64,000 bases of DNA. It comes from Aliiroseovarius sp. F47248L. Lineage in GTDB: Bacteria; Pseudomonadota; Alphaproteobacteria; Rhodobacterales; Rhodobacteraceae. Positions 7,503 to 16,747 of the stretch are shown in pieces. Positions within the stretch are counted from its first letter, which is position 1; every line of letters starts with the position of its first letter. Under the pieces are notes generated by a model. That model was given only the letters and a program-made list of their open reading frames with translations, ran no database searches and was not told where the DNA came from. The stretch spans positions 2,937,194 through 3,001,193 of the forward strand of contig NZ_JALKBF010000001.1 in NCBI RefSeq assembly GCF_023016085.1, given 5' to 3'. The translations under genes were made by a program, and so were the position numbers.

Positions 7503-9520
7503 TGGCTGACGCGACCGATTATTCACAACTGCCTGATGGCCCGACCATCAAAGGCAAGCTGAGCCGCGATGACATCATGATGCGTGGAGGGATGCTGGTC
7601 ATCGCCCTGTATTTGATCATCACGTTGGCGTTTCCACTATATGCCATGCTGTCGAAGTCGTTTTCCACCTATCGGTTCGAGCTGTCCCAATATGAATTCC
7701 AGATCAGCGACGAGGATGGTGTATTTGACGGCACCGTCCTGAACGGTGCTGAACTGAACCAACAAACCGGCGCGATTGACGAGCTTGATCTCAGCGCCGG
7801 ATCGGACGGGCGTATTGGCGTGACCGGCCTATTCCCGGACTTCAGTTTCCGCAGCCCAGTTTTGTATCAGATCCGAAACACCAGTGATACGGGGCGGTTT
7901 CTGGTCGGGTCCACGCTTCAGGATGGCACTGACTGGGTGACCTTGGACAGCAACACGTTCCGGCGGGTGCAGCTTCGACCAGTGAAATCAACGGGGTTCG
8001 ACAACTTCGTCAACTATTTCTCGACGCCAGCACTGTTCAATTCGATCAAAAACTCGCTGTGGATCGCGGTGGTCAGCACCATCGTGACCGTGATCCTGGC
8101 GTTCTGGTTCGCCTATGCGCTGAACCGCAGCTGCATGCGATACAAGGGCGTATTCCGACTGATCGCCATGGCACCCATCCTTGTGCCGTCGCTGTTGCCC
8201 GGCATCGCGCTTGTCTATCTGTTCGGCAACCAAGGCATGATCAAGGAGCTTCTGTTTGGGGCCAGCATCTATGGCCCGATCGGGATTGTCATCGGATCGA
8301 TCTTCTTCACCTTCCCGCATGCGTTTATCATCATCTCGACCGCGTTGGCGATTTCGGACGCGCGCCTTTACGAGGCGGCGGCCAGTTTGCGAGCGACACG
8401 CTGGCGCACATTTTGGACCGTTACTATCCCCGGAGCACGCTATGGCCTGATCTCGGCGGCGTTTGTGGTGTTCAACCTTGTAATCACAGATTTCGGCTTG
8501 CCAAAGGTTATCGGCGGGCAGTTCAACGTACTTGCAGTGGATATCTATAAACAGGTGATCGGCCAGCAGAATTTTGAGATGGGTGCGGTGGTGTCCGTGG
8601 TTCTGGTGATCCCTGCGATCTTTGCCTTCGCCATCGATCGGTTGGTCCAGTCAAAGCAAGTGGCGTTGCTGTCGGCGCGTTCGGTCCCCTATCAGCCGCA
8701 ACCCGACAAGCGTACTGACACGATCTCGTTCATCTATTGCGCCTTTGTCGGACTGTTCATCGTCGGTATTCTGGCAGTCTGTCAATTCGCAGCCCTCATC
8801 AAGTTCTGGCCTTATGACCTGAGCCTGAGCCTGAACAACTATCAGTTCGACAAAATGGATGGTGGCGGCTGGGGGTCGTATTACAACTCGATCAAGCTTG
8901 GCTTGCTGACTGCAGTGTTTGGAACGGCCATCGTTTTCTTCGGTGCTTATCTGGTCGAGAAGACAAACGGTTTCAGAACCGGTCGTGCGTTATTCCAAAT
9001 GTTTGCGATGCTGCCAATGGCTATTCCGGGCATGGTGTTAGGCCTGGCCTACATCTTTTTCTTCAACAATCCGTCTAACCCGCTGAATGCGATTTACGGA
9101 ACCATGGCGATCCTGGTGATCTGTTCGGTGACCCATTTCTACACCGTGTCTCACCTGACCGCGGTGACTGCATTGAAGCAGATGGATCGCGAGTTTGAAT
9201 CGGTCTCGGCATCCTTGAAACAGCCCACGATGAAGCTCTTCAGCCGGGTGACCGTGCCGGTGTGCCTGCCGTCGATCCTGGACATCTCGATCTATCTGTT
9301 CGTCAACGCTATGACGACGGTGTCAGCGGTGGTGTTCCTGTATTCGCCCAAGACATCGCTGGCGTCGATTGCGGTTCTGAACATGGATGACGCCGGGGAT
9401 ATTGCCCCAGCGGCAGCGATGGGAATGATGATCTTCTACACCAACGCGGCGGCGCGGATCATTCACCTGATTGTATCCAAGGGTGTTTTGACGCGCACGC
9501 AGGCGTGGCGGACACGCTGA
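7502..9520 (+). CDS. aepW: 2-aminoethylphosphonate ABC transporter, fused double permease (AepW-like)
   Basis: An inner-membrane permease in which two BinuncledPT-type (MetI-like) domains are fused in one chain of 672 residues, so a single protein supplies both halves of the channel. The first coupling (EAA) loop reads EAAASLRATRWRTFWTVTIPG near residue 289; the second reads ESVSASLKQPTMKLF near residue 566. A periplasmic insert of about 120 residues lies between the first membrane helix and the first permease core (FELSQYEFQISDEDGVFDG onward). This fused layout is typical of AEP transporters and separates them from the two-gene PhnU/PhnV type. It ends just before a terminator that lies inside the convergent LysR gene. 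Confidence 0.87.
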   Translation: MADATDYSQLPDGPTIKGKLSRDDIMMRGGMLVIALYLIITLAFPLYAMLSKSFSTYRFELSQYEFQISDEDGVFDGTVLNGAELNQQTGAIDELDLSAGSDGRIGVTGLFPDFSFRSPVLYQIRNTSDTGRFLVGSTLQDGTDWVTLDSNTFRRVQLRPVKSTGFDNFVNYFSTPALFNSIKNSLWIAVVSTIVTVILAFWFAYALNRSCMRYKGVFRLIAMAPILVPSLLPGIALVYLFGNQGMIKELLFGASIYGPIGIVIGSIFFTFPHAFIIISTALAISDARLYEAAASLRATRWRTFWTVTIPGARYGLISAAFVVFNLVITDFGLPKVIGGQFNVLAVDIYKQVIGQQNFEMGAVVSVVLVIPAIFAFAIDRLVQSKQVALLSARSVPYQPQPDKRTDTISFIYCAFVGLFIVGILAVCQFAALIKFWPYDLSLSLNNYQFDKMDGGGWGSYYNSIKLGLLTAVFGTAIVFFGAYLVEKTNGFRTGRALFQMFAMLPMAIPGMVLGLAYIFFFNNPSNPLNAIYGTMAILVICSVTHFYTVSHLTAVTALKQMDREFESVSASLKQPTMKLFSRVTVPVCLPSILDISIYLFVNAMTTVSAVVFLYSPKTSLASIAVLNMDDAGDIAPAAAMGMMIFYTNAAARIIHLIVSKGVLTRTQAWRTR

Positions 9521-9536
9521 TCACCCGCTGAGAAGA

Positions 9537-10436
9537 TCAAGAGGCGCTGGCCTGACCGCCGGCGCTTTTTTCTTGTTGGGCATTTCGCGCGAACTCCATG
9601 AAGGCGCGGATCACTTTGACATCGCGCCGTTGCGCCAGATGCACCAAGGTCTCGCTCATCTCGATATCCGCGTCGACAAGCTGGATCTGAACCAGCCGGT
9701 CGTCATGCCCGTATTCGGCCAGCGAAACGAACCCGATCCCGGCGCCCGAGGCCACGACCTCACGCACCGCTTCGCGTCCTTCGGCCACGATGGCGGGGGT
9801 CAGCGTCAGCCCCTTTTTCTTTGCGCGTTCTTCCAGCTTCTGGCGGGTCTTGGAGCCCTGTTCGCGAAAGATCAGCGGCAGGTCTGGCAGGTCTTGCAGG
9901 CTGAGCGACCGCCGTTTGGCCAGCGATGATCCGCGTGCAGCAAAGGCCGTGATCTTTGTGGTGCCAAGGTTCAGCGCCTCCATATCGTTTCCGGGTGTCA
10001 GGCTGCCGACGATGCCGATCTCGGCGTTATAGGCGCGCAGGTCTTCCAGAATCTCCTCGGTGTTGCCTGTGCGCAATGTGACCGAAATATCGGGATATCG
10101 TTTGCGGAAATCGCCGAGGAAGTGGGTGATGTGATGGGCACTGTCGGCAATGATACGTAGTTCACCTTCAATCGCGGCACTGGTCGAGGACATGTAGTCT
10201 TCGATCTGCTGCTCGATCTCGAAATACTGCTTGGTATAGAGGAAAAGCTGCGCGCCTTCCTCGGTCAGTCGCACCCGCTTGCGTTCGCGGTGAAACAGAA
10301 GCGTATCGTGATCCTGCTCCAGCTTTTTCACCTGTTCCGAGATGGCGGGCTGGGTCAGGTAAAGTGCTTCGGCGGCACGGGAAAAACCACCCAGAAGGGC
10401 AACATGGTGAAAGGCTTTTAACTGGCTGTGGCGCAT
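9537..10436 (-). CDS. LysR-family regulator of the phosphonate cluster
   Basis: A LysR-type regulator of 299 residues. The N-terminal winged helix-turn-helix is clear (FSRAAEALYLTQPAISEQVKKLE, residues 18-40). The effector domain begins with GELRIIADSAHHITHFLGDF and includes SGAGIGFVSLAEYG. It is transcribed divergently from phnW, with a perfect LysR-type inverted repeat in the 120-base gap, and convergently to the AEP transporter. LysR proteins in this position commonly activate AEP genes according to substrate rather than phosphate level. The exact inducer is not visible. The C-terminal tail (QEKSAGGQASAS) is low complexity and its DNA doubles as a terminator for the opposite strand. Confidence 0.9.
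   Translation of the reverse strand: MRHSQLKAFHHVALLGGFSRAAEALYLTQPAISEQVKKLEQDHDTLLFHRERKRVRLTEEGAQLFLYTKQYFEIEQQIEDYMSSTSAAIEGELRIIADSAHHITHFLGDFRKRYPDISVTLRTGNTEEILEDLRAYNAEIGIVGSLTPGNDMEALNLGTTKITAFAARGSSLAKRRSLSLQDLPDLPLIFREQGSKTRQKLEERAKKKGLTLTPAIVAEGREAVREVVASGAGIGFVSLAEYGHDDRLVQIQLVDADIEMSETLVHLAQRRDVKVIRAFMEFARNAQQEKSAGGQASAS
9544..9571 (+). terminator. Intrinsic terminator of the AEP transport operon
   Basis: GCGCTGGC (9544-9551) and GCCGGCGC (9558-9565) form an 8-base-pair stem with one G-U pair and a six-base loop, followed by six T. It lies 24 bases after the permease stop and inside the 3' end of the convergent LysR coding sequence. Confidence 0.8.
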
Positions 10437-10457
10437 GGGTTTTCCGGTCAGTCCTTT

Positions 10458-10476
10458 GCATAAGCAGATCTTATGC
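10458..10476. promoter_or_regulatory. LysR-type operator between lysR and phnW
   Basis: GCATAAG-CAGAT-CTTATGC is a perfect inverted repeat with 7-base arms and a 5-base spacer; the T-N11-A core expected of LysR sites is contained in it. It lies 22 bases upstream of the lysR start codon and 81 bases upstream of the phnW start, placed for both autorepression and activation of phnW. Confidence 0.75.
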
Positions 10477-10556
10477 TTTGATCGTTAATTGCAATTTCAC
10501 ATATAGGTCAAACTGCTGCAATGCTGTTCTTGCGTTCCCCTTTTCGGAGACAAGAC

Positions 10557-11744
10557 ATGACCGCCGCAGACCTCAAAATCGAACCGCCGCGTTTGGGCGA
10601 GCCGTATCTTCTGACCCCCGGTCCCTTGACCACCTCTTACGCCGTGAAAGAGGCGATGCTGCGCGACTGGGGCAGCTGGGATGACGACTTCCGCGCCATG
10701 ACCCGCGAGATGCGCCAGCGCCTACTGGCGCTTTTGGGCGACGGGTCCGATGAATTCGACTGCGTGCCGATGCAGGGCAGCGGAACGTTCTCGGTCGAAG
10801 CGATGCTGGCGTCCTTTATCCCGCGCGATGGCAAGGCGCTCGTGCTGGCCAACGGTGCCTATGGGATGCGGTCGGCGCAGACGCTGGAGTATTTAGGGCG
10901 CGATCATATCGTGCTGAACAAGGGTGATTACTTGCCGCCCCGCGGTGACGAGGTGGCGCAAATCCTGGCCGACGACCCGGCGATCAGTCATGTCGTTGCA
11001 ATCCACTGCGAAACCAGTTCCGGCATACTGAACCCGGTGGAGGAGATTTCCAAGGCTGTTTATGCCGCCGGGCGCAAATTGTTGATCGACTCGATGTCTG
11101 CCTTCGGCGCGATCGAATTGAAGGTTGCGGATATCCGCTATGAAGCGATGGTGTCCTCAGCCAACAAGTGTATCGAAGGGGCGCCGGGGTTTGGCTTCAT
11201 CATCGCGCGCAAGTCCGAGCTTGAGACCGCGAAAGGCAACAGTCACTCGCTGAGCCTCGATGTCCATGCGCAATGGGCGCATATGAACAAAACCGGGCAA
11301 TGGCGGTTCACTCCACCCACCCATGTGGTCGCCGCCTTTCTTGAGGCGTTGCGCGGGCACGAAGCCGAAGGTGGCGTTGCCGGGCGCGGCGGACGTTACA
11401 CCCGCAACCGCGATGTCATGGTCGATGGTATGCGAGAGCTCGGGTTCGAAACCTTACTGAAAGATCGCTGGCTGTCACCGATCATCGTGACCTTCTTCTG
11501 CCCGGCGGATGAAAACTTCGTCTTTGACCGCTTCTATGAGCTTATGAAAGACAAGGGGTTTATCATCTATCCCGGCAAGCTGACCGTTGTGGACAGTTTC
11601 CGCGTGGGTTGCATCGGTCAGATGGATGAAAACGTCATGCGGCAGGTCGTGACCGCCGCCAAAGAAACACTGGATGAGATGGGCGTTCAGAACGCGGCGC
11701 CCCCTGCCATTGCACTTGAAGAACGCGCCAAGCTGGCCGCCTGA
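10557..11744 (+). CDS. phnW: 2-aminoethylphosphonate--pyruvate transaminase PhnW
   Basis: A PLP-dependent class V aminotransferase that converts AEP and pyruvate to phosphonoacetaldehyde and alanine in the cytoplasm. The 395 residues start PYLLTPGPLTTS, and the family motif GSWDDDF, the segment VPMQGSGTFSVEAML and the PLP lysine at residue 204 (VSSANKC) are all present. An ATG at 10557 preceded by GGAGAC is preferred to an in-frame ATG 36 bases upstream. No phosphonatase (PhnX) follows; instead the aldehyde is oxidised by PhnY and hydrolysed by PhnA, encoded directly downstream on the same strand. Confidence 0.95.
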   Translation: MTAADLKIEPPRLGEPYLLTPGPLTTSYAVKEAMLRDWGSWDDDFRAMTREMRQRLLALLGDGSDEFDCVPMQGSGTFSVEAMLASFIPRDGKALVLANGAYGMRSAQTLEYLGRDHIVLNKGDYLPPRGDEVAQILADDPAISHVVAIHCETSSGILNPVEEISKAVYAAGRKLLIDSMSAFGAIELKVADIRYEAMVSSANKCIEGAPGFGFIIARKSELETAKGNSHSLSLDVHAQWAHMNKTGQWRFTPPTHVVAAFLEALRGHEAEGGVAGRGGRYTRNRDVMVDGMRELGFETLLKDRWLSPIIVTFFCPADENFVFDRFYELMKDKGFIIYPGKLTVVDSFRVGCIGQMDENVMRQVVTAAKETLDEMGVQNAAPPAIALEERAKLAA

Positions 11745-11761
11745 ATACGAAGGAAGACTTA

Positions 11762-13006
11762 ATGACCATTCACTCTCCTGTTGTTGCGAACGGGCGCGCT
11801 TATTCTGCTCCGAAGACCTGTGCGATTGCGATCTGCCTTGATGGGTGCGAGCCGGAATATCTGGACAAGGCCATTGCCGATGGGTTGATGCCGACGCTGA
11901 AGCGGATGCGGGCCGAAGGCACGGACCGGCTGGCGCATTCGGTGATCCCGTCCTTCACCAACCCCAACAACCTGTCGATTGCCACCGGGCGCCCGCCGGT
12001 CGTGCACGGGATTTGCGGCAACTATCTGTACGAGCCGGAAACCGGGGAAGAGGTGATGATGAACGACGTGCGCTTCCTGCGCGCGCCGACGGTGTTCAAG
12101 GCGTTCCATGATGCGGGCGCCCGCGTGGCGATTGTCACGGCAAAGGACAAGCTGCGCGCGCTTCTGGGGGCAGGTCTGACGTTTGACGATGACCGCGCCA
12201 AGTGCTTTTCGGCCGAGAAATCCGACACCTCCACCCAGGAAGAACACGGCCAGGGCGCCGCCAGCAAATGGCTAGGCATGGCGCAGCCCGAGGTCTATTC
12301 GGCCGAGCTGTCCGAATTCGTCTTTGCCGCCGGCGTCAAGCTTCTGCGGGAATGGAAACCGGACGTGATGTATCTGACCACCACCGATTACGTGCAGCAC
12401 AAATACGCCCCCGATCAGGCCGAGGCGAAAGCGTTTTACGAGATGTTCGACACATACCTGACCGAACTGGACGCGATGGGGGCTGCGATTGTCGTGACCG
12501 CAGATCATGGCATGAAGCCCAAGCACCATGCCGACGGCTCGCCCTCGGTCGTCTATGTGCAGGACTTGCTGGATGACTGGTTGGGCGAAGCCGCCGCGCG
12601 TCTAATCCTGCCGATCACCGACCCTTACGTGGTGCACCACGGCGCGCTCGGTTCATTTGCCACCGCCTATCTGCCTGACAGCGCGGACCATGAGGTCATC
12701 ATGGCCAAGCTGCGCGCAACCGACGGGATCACCGATGTGCTGACCAACGCCGAAGCGGTTGCGCGCTTTGAATTGCCCGCAGACCGGATCGGTGACATCG
12801 TGTTGGTATCGGGCGAAAACATCTGCATAGGCACGTCCGAACACCGCCACGATTTGGCGGCATTGAACGAACCCTTGCGAAGCCACGGTGGTCTGACCGA
12901 ACAAGAGGTGCCCTTTATCTGCAACCGCGTTCTACCCTTACCAGAACGCCCCGTGCTGAGGAATTTCGACGCGTTCTTCTATGCCACGCAGGCGGCGGCA
13001 CTTTGA
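11762..13006 (+). CDS. phnA: Phosphonoacetate hydrolase PhnA
   Basis: An alkaline-phosphatase-superfamily, two-metal hydrolase that splits the C-P bond of phosphonoacetate to acetate and phosphate; 414 residues as in the family. Metal ligand Asp27 sits in [11 protein letters not shown], the nucleophile Thr66 in [14 protein letters not shown], and further ligands in TTDYVQHK (about 207-214) and [11 protein letters not shown] (about 245-255); a final histidine is in LRSHGG. This is the carbon-phosphorus cleaving step of the PhnW-PhnY-PhnA route. The name is shared with an unrelated zinc-ribbon PhnA/YjdM protein, which this is not. It sits 17 bases after phnW. Confidence 0.95.
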   Translation: MTIHSPVVANGRAYSAPKTCAIAICLDGCEPEYLDKAIADGLMPTLKRMRAEGTDRLAHSVIPSFTNPNNLSIATGRPPVVHGICGNYLYEPETGEEVMMNDVRFLRAPTVFKAFHDAGARVAIVTAKDKLRALLGAGLTFDDDRAKCFSAEKSDTSTQEEHGQGAASKWLGMAQPEVYSAELSEFVFAAGVKLLREWKPDVMYLTTTDYVQHKYAPDQAEAKAFYEMFDTYLTELDAMGAAIVVTADHGMKPKHHADGSPSVVYVQDLLDDWLGEAAARLILPITDPYVVHHGALGSFATAYLPDSADHEVIMAKLRATDGITDVLTNAEAVARFELPADRIGDIVLVSGENICIGTSEHRHDLAALNEPLRSHGGLTEQEVPFICNRVLPLPERPVLRNFDAFFYATQAAAL

Positions 13007-13022
13007 TATGAAGGATACCGTA

Positions 13023-14471
13023 ATGAACAAGGACGACATCCGTCACGAAGGCATGCGTATCGGCGGCAAGATCGTGTTCACCGACGATGTGGTCGAGGTG
13101 AGGTACCCCTATACAGACGAGGTGATCGGCACGGTGCCTGCTGGTCAAGCCGAACACGCCCGCCGCGCATTCGAAATTGCTGCGAACTACAAGTCAAAGC
13201 TGTCGCGCTATGAGCGGTCACAAATCCTGCAACGCGCGGGAGAGCTGATTGGCGAGCGTCGCGAGTTTCTGGCCAAATGGCTGGTGTTGGAGCTTGGCAT
13301 TTGCCACCAGCACGCCATTTACGAAACCAAGCGGGCGCAGGATGTCTATCAATTCGCCGCCGCACAGGCGCTGAATGATGATGGCGAGATTTTTTCGTGT
13401 GATCTGACCCATAACGGGAAAGAGCGCAAGATTTTCACCAAGCGGGAGCCGGTGAAAGCGATCAGCGCGATCACACCATTCAATCATCCGCTGAATATGG
13501 TCAGCCACAAGATTGCGCCCTCGATCGCAACCAACAACTGCATGGTGTGCAAGCCGACGGAATTGACGCCTCTGACGGCGATAGCGCTGGCCGATATCCT
13601 CTATGAGGCGGGCCTGCCGCCCGAGATGTTCCAAGTCGTCACCGGCTGGCCGCAGGACATCGGGGAAGAGATGATCGTCAACGACAACATCGACATCATT
13701 ACCTTCACGGGTGGTGTGCCGGTGGGCAAGATGATCGCCGAAAAGGCGGCCTACAAACGGCAGGCGCTGGAGCTTGGCGGCAACGATCCCTTGATTATCT
13801 GCAATGATCTGAACGACGCCGATTTGGACAAGGCCGCGACCATCGCGGTGGCGGGGGCCACAGGCAACTCCGGTCAGCGTTGCACCGCAATTAAACGTAT
13901 TCTCGTGCAAGAAAGCGTGGCTGACAGGTTCGTGCCGCTGGTGCTGGAGAAAGCCAAGAAGATTAAATTCGGCGATCCGCAAGACCCGGACACGGAACTG
14001 GGCTGCGTGATCCATGCGCAGGCTGCAGAGCTTTTCGAAAAACGCGTATTCATGGCCGAAAAGGATGGTGCCGAAATCCTGTATCACCCCGGTCGCGACG
14101 GCGCGCTTCTGCCACCCATCGTGGTGGACCACGTGCCCCATGACAGCGAGCTGGTGATGGAGGAAACTTTCGGCCCAATCATCCCGGTCGTCCGTGTGCC
14201 CGATGATGATGATGAGGTTATGCGGATCTCGAATTCGACCCAGTTTGGCCTGTCGTCGGGTGTCTGCACCAATGATCTAAACCGGGCGATTGCTTATATC
14301 AATGGGCTTGACGTGGGCACCTGCAACATTTGGGAACAGCCGGGCTACCGGATTGAAACCTCGCCCTTTGGCGGCATCAAAGACAGCGGCAATGCCGTGA
14401 AGGAAGGCGTCACCGAAGCAATGAAGTTCTTCACCAACGTCAAAACATATTCGCTACCCTGGCCAAGCTAA
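13023..14471 (+). CDS. phnY: Phosphonoacetaldehyde dehydrogenase PhnY
   Basis: An NAD-dependent aldehyde dehydrogenase that oxidises phosphonoacetaldehyde to phosphonoacetate, the substrate of the preceding gene's product. The 482 residues carry the catalytic Cys287 in [12 protein letters not shown], the general base Glu250 in ALELGGNDP, and the cofactor-loop FTGGVPVGK. An ATG at 13023 is preferred since AAGGA lies seven bases upstream; another ATG at 13008 is possible. An intrinsic terminator follows the stop, so phnW-phnA-phnY form one transcription unit with at most partial readthrough into the next genes. Confidence 0.94.
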   Translation: MNKDDIRHEGMRIGGKIVFTDDVVEVRYPYTDEVIGTVPAGQAEHARRAFEIAANYKSKLSRYERSQILQRAGELIGERREFLAKWLVLELGICHQHAIYETKRAQDVYQFAAAQALNDDGEIFSCDLTHNGKERKIFTKREPVKAISAITPFNHPLNMVSHKIAPSIATNNCMVCKPTELTPLTAIALADILYEAGLPPEMFQVVTGWPQDIGEEMIVNDNIDIITFTGGVPVGKMIAEKAAYKRQALELGGNDPLIICNDLNDADLDKAATIAVAGATGNSGQRCTAIKRILVQESVADRFVPLVLEKAKKIKFGDPQDPDTELGCVIHAQAAELFEKRVFMAEKDGAEILYHPGRDGALLPPIVVDHVPHDSELVMEETFGPIIPVVRVPDDDDEVMRISNSTQFGLSSGVCTNDLNRAIAYINGLDVGTCNIWEQPGYRIETSPFGGIKDSGNAVKEGVTEAMKFFTNVKTYSLPWPS

Positions 14472-14502
14472 GATGTGCCGCGGCCACTTCCCCTCCCTGA
14501 CT

Positions 14503-14535
14503 GCGAGGCCCGGTTTCCGGGTCTCGCCTTTTTTT
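14503..14535 (+). terminator. Intrinsic terminator after phnY
   Basis: GCGAGGCCCGG-TTT-CCGGGTCTCGC forms an 11-base-pair stem (one G-U) with a three-base loop, followed by C and seven T. It is one of the strongest terminators in the window and lies only 12 bases before the next start codon. Confidence 0.9.
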
Positions 14536-14547
14536 GATTGAGCTGAC

Positions 14548-15903
14548 ATGAATACCAAGATCGTTCACACCGAAGGCGAATCCAACACGTCAGACGCCCG
14601 GCAGTCTTGGTTGAAGAAATCCATTGGCCCGAACTCTGCTCCGCTTCTAAAACGCGACGCCAAGGCGTTCATGCACCAAAGTCTCTCCAGCCCGTGTGTC
14701 AGCACCATTGCCAAGGCGGACGGTATCTGGATCGAGGATGCGGATGGTCGCAAGTTTATGGATTTTCATGGAAATTCTGTGCACCATATCGGCTATGGTC
14801 ACCCCAAACTGATTGCTGCGATCAAGGCGCAACTGGATGATCTGCCCTTTGCCCCGCGCCGCTTCACCAACGATCCGGCGGTCGAATTGGCTGAAAAGCT
14901 GGCCGCGATTGCGCCCGGCGATCTGGGCAAGGTTCTGTTCACCACCGGCGGTTCAGACGCCAATGAGGTGGCGTTGAAAATCGCCCGCGCAGCGACGGGG
15001 CGGTTCAAGACCATCTCGTTCTGGGATGCGTTTCATGGGGCAGGTATGGGGGCTGCCAGCGTGGGCGGCGAGGCGACGTTCCGCAGCCACATCGCGGGGC
15101 CGCTTCTGTCGGGCACTGAGCACGTCGCACCCTTCGCCTGCTACCGCTGCCCATACAATCACGAAAGCCCTGACACCTGCGGATTGGCCTGCGCCAAGAT
15201 GGTCGAGTATGTGTTGGAACGCGAAGGCGATGTGGCGGCGGTGATCGCTGAACCCATGCGTGCGGTGCCGTATGTTCCGCCCCCCGGTTTCTGGAAATCT
15301 GTGCGCGAGGCGTGCAACCGCCACGGCGCGCTGCTGATCATGGATGAAATCCCGACCGGGCTGGGCAAGACGGGCAAAATGTTCGCGTTTGAACATGACG
15401 AGATCATCCCCGACATCGTCACCATGGGCAAAGCGCTGGGTGGTGGCATTCTTCCGATTGCCGCTTGCGTGGCTCGCAAAGAATTGGATGTATGCGGAGA
15501 CTTTGCCATCGGGCATTACACGCACGAGAAGAACCCGGTTACATCCCGCGCCGCCCTGACCACCATCGAGATCATTGAGGAAGAAGGATTGGTCGCCCGA
15601 TCTGCTGAGCTTGGCACCCACGCGATGCAGGTGCTTCGGGATCGCCTGCAAGATGTCCAGATTGTCGGGGACATTCGTGGTCGCGGCCTGATTTTCGGCG
15701 TCGAAATCGTCGAGGATCGGACCTTGAAAACCCCCGGCAACGCGCGGGCCGAGCGGATCTATTACGCCTGTCTGGACGCCGGTCTGAGCTTCAAGATCAG
15801 CCAAGGCTGCGTGTTGACCCTGTCGCCGCCCCTGACCATCGCGCGTGACGATTTGGACCGCGCGCTGGATATCGTGGTGACGGCCATCAAAGACGCGGCA
15901 TGA
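14548..15903 (+). CDS. pbfA: Class III PLP enzyme, probable (R)-1-hydroxy-2-aminoethylphosphonate ammonia-lyase PbfA
   Basis: A fold-type I PLP enzyme of 451 residues in the class III aminotransferase family, with PLP lysine 295 in TMGKALGGG, the TTGGSDANEVALKIA cofactor loop and a Cys-rich insert (FACYRCPYNHESPDTCGLAC). In AEP clusters this subgroup was shown to be a lyase, PbfA, which removes ammonia from (R)-1-hydroxy-AEP to give phosphonoacetaldehyde, the shared intermediate of PhnW and PhnY. Assignment rests on family resemblance and on the neighbours; a true aminotransferase is the alternative. It follows a strong terminator, so it may have its own promoter, and its stop overlaps the exporter gene by four bases. 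Confidence 0.78.
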   Translation: MNTKIVHTEGESNTSDARQSWLKKSIGPNSAPLLKRDAKAFMHQSLSSPCVSTIAKADGIWIEDADGRKFMDFHGNSVHHIGYGHPKLIAAIKAQLDDLPFAPRRFTNDPAVELAEKLAAIAPGDLGKVLFTTGGSDANEVALKIARAATGRFKTISFWDAFHGAGMGAASVGGEATFRSHIAGPLLSGTEHVAPFACYRCPYNHESPDTCGLACAKMVEYVLEREGDVAAVIAEPMRAVPYVPPPGFWKSVREACNRHGALLIMDEIPTGLGKTGKMFAFEHDEIIPDIVTMGKALGGGILPIAACVARKELDVCGDFAIGHYTHEKNPVTSRAALTTIEIIEEEGLVARSAELGTHAMQVLRDRLQDVQIVGDIRGRGLIFGVEIVEDRTLKTPGNARAERIYYACLDAGLSFKISQGCVLTLSPPLTIARDDLDRALDIVVTAIKDAA

Positions 15904-16739
15904 CCGCTCAGGTCGCCTTGATCGTCCTCTCGGCGGCCTTCCTGCATGCGCTGTGGAATGCGCTCGTGAAAGGGGCAGGGGATAGGGTGATCATGTTGGG
16001 TATGATTGCCTTGGGGCATGTGGCATTTGCCTTGACCTTCATCGCGTTCGTGCCCTTCCCGGACCCGTCGGCATGGCCCTTTATTGTCGCGTCCATCGCG
16101 ATCCACTGGCTGTATTTCTACTTCCTGAACGTCGCCTATCGTCTGGGTGATCTGAGTTTCATCTATCCCGTGGCGCGCGGCTTTGCCCCGGTTCTTGTCG
16201 CCTTGGGCGCTCAGTTCTGGGTGGGCGAAACGCTTCCGCTTCAAGCATGGATTGGCATCTTCAGCGTCTCGGCAGGGATCATGTTTCTGGCCCAAGGCGC
16301 GTTTGGTAGTGCCATGTCCCGAAATGCACTTCTGGCCGCCTTGGCGATTGGCGGCACGGTGGTGGCCTATACGCTGGTCGACGGGTTCGGAGTGCGAACC
16401 TCTGGCCACGCGTTGGGCTATATCGGCTGGCTGTTCCTGTCGAAACTCCTGATCGTCCTGTTCCTGTTTCCATCCCGTATGGACCGGCTGCGCGCACAAC
16501 CGCCCAGAACTTTGCTGATCGGGTTCATGGGGGGCGTCGTGTCTGGCACAGCCTATGCGCTGGTGCTTTATGCCAAGACCATCGCGCCGCTGGGCATCGT
16601 GTCCGCGCTGCGCGAAACGTCGGTGATCTTCGCCGCCTTAATCGGTGTGCTCTGGTTCGGCGAAGGGCCGAGGGCCCGGCGACTTTTGTCGGCTGCGGCG
16701 GTCGGGGCTGGTATCATCTGCATCGGGCTGGTGCGGTAA
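15900..16739 (+). CDS. EamA/DMT-family transporter
   Basis: An inner-membrane protein of 279 residues with about ten hydrophobic helices in two EamA repeats (FLHALWNALVKGAGDRVIML at the start; GTAYALVLYAKTIAPLGIVS and ALRETSVIFAALIGVLWFGE in the second half). Drug/metabolite transporters usually export small metabolites. It shares an ATGA overlap with the PbfA-like gene and ends just before a convergent dehydrogenase gene. A link to phosphonate use, either export of a by-product or uptake of hydroxy-AEP, is an inference from this coupling alone. Confidence 0.85.
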   Translation: MTAQVALIVLSAAFLHALWNALVKGAGDRVIMLGMIALGHVAFALTFIAFVPFPDPSAWPFIVASIAIHWLYFYFLNVAYRLGDLSFIYPVARGFAPVLVALGAQFWVGETLPLQAWIGIFSVSAGIMFLAQGAFGSAMSRNALLAALAIGGTVVAYTLVDGFGVRTSGHALGYIGWLFLSKLLIVLFLFPSRMDRLRAQPPRTLLIGFMGGVVSGTAYALVLYAKTIAPLGIVSALRETSVIFAALIGVLWFGEGPRARRLLSAAAVGAGIICIGLVR

Positions 16740-16747
16740 CCCGCGTC

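Noticed and set aside
13218..14141. A 307-codon open frame antisense to phnY
   Set aside because: Mirror of a GC-rich coding gene; phnY has intact catalytic motifs and operon context, and the antisense text is low-quality protein.
14953..15804. A 283-codon open frame antisense to pbfA
   Set aside because: Same reason: codon-position shadow with no motif, start site or neighbour support.
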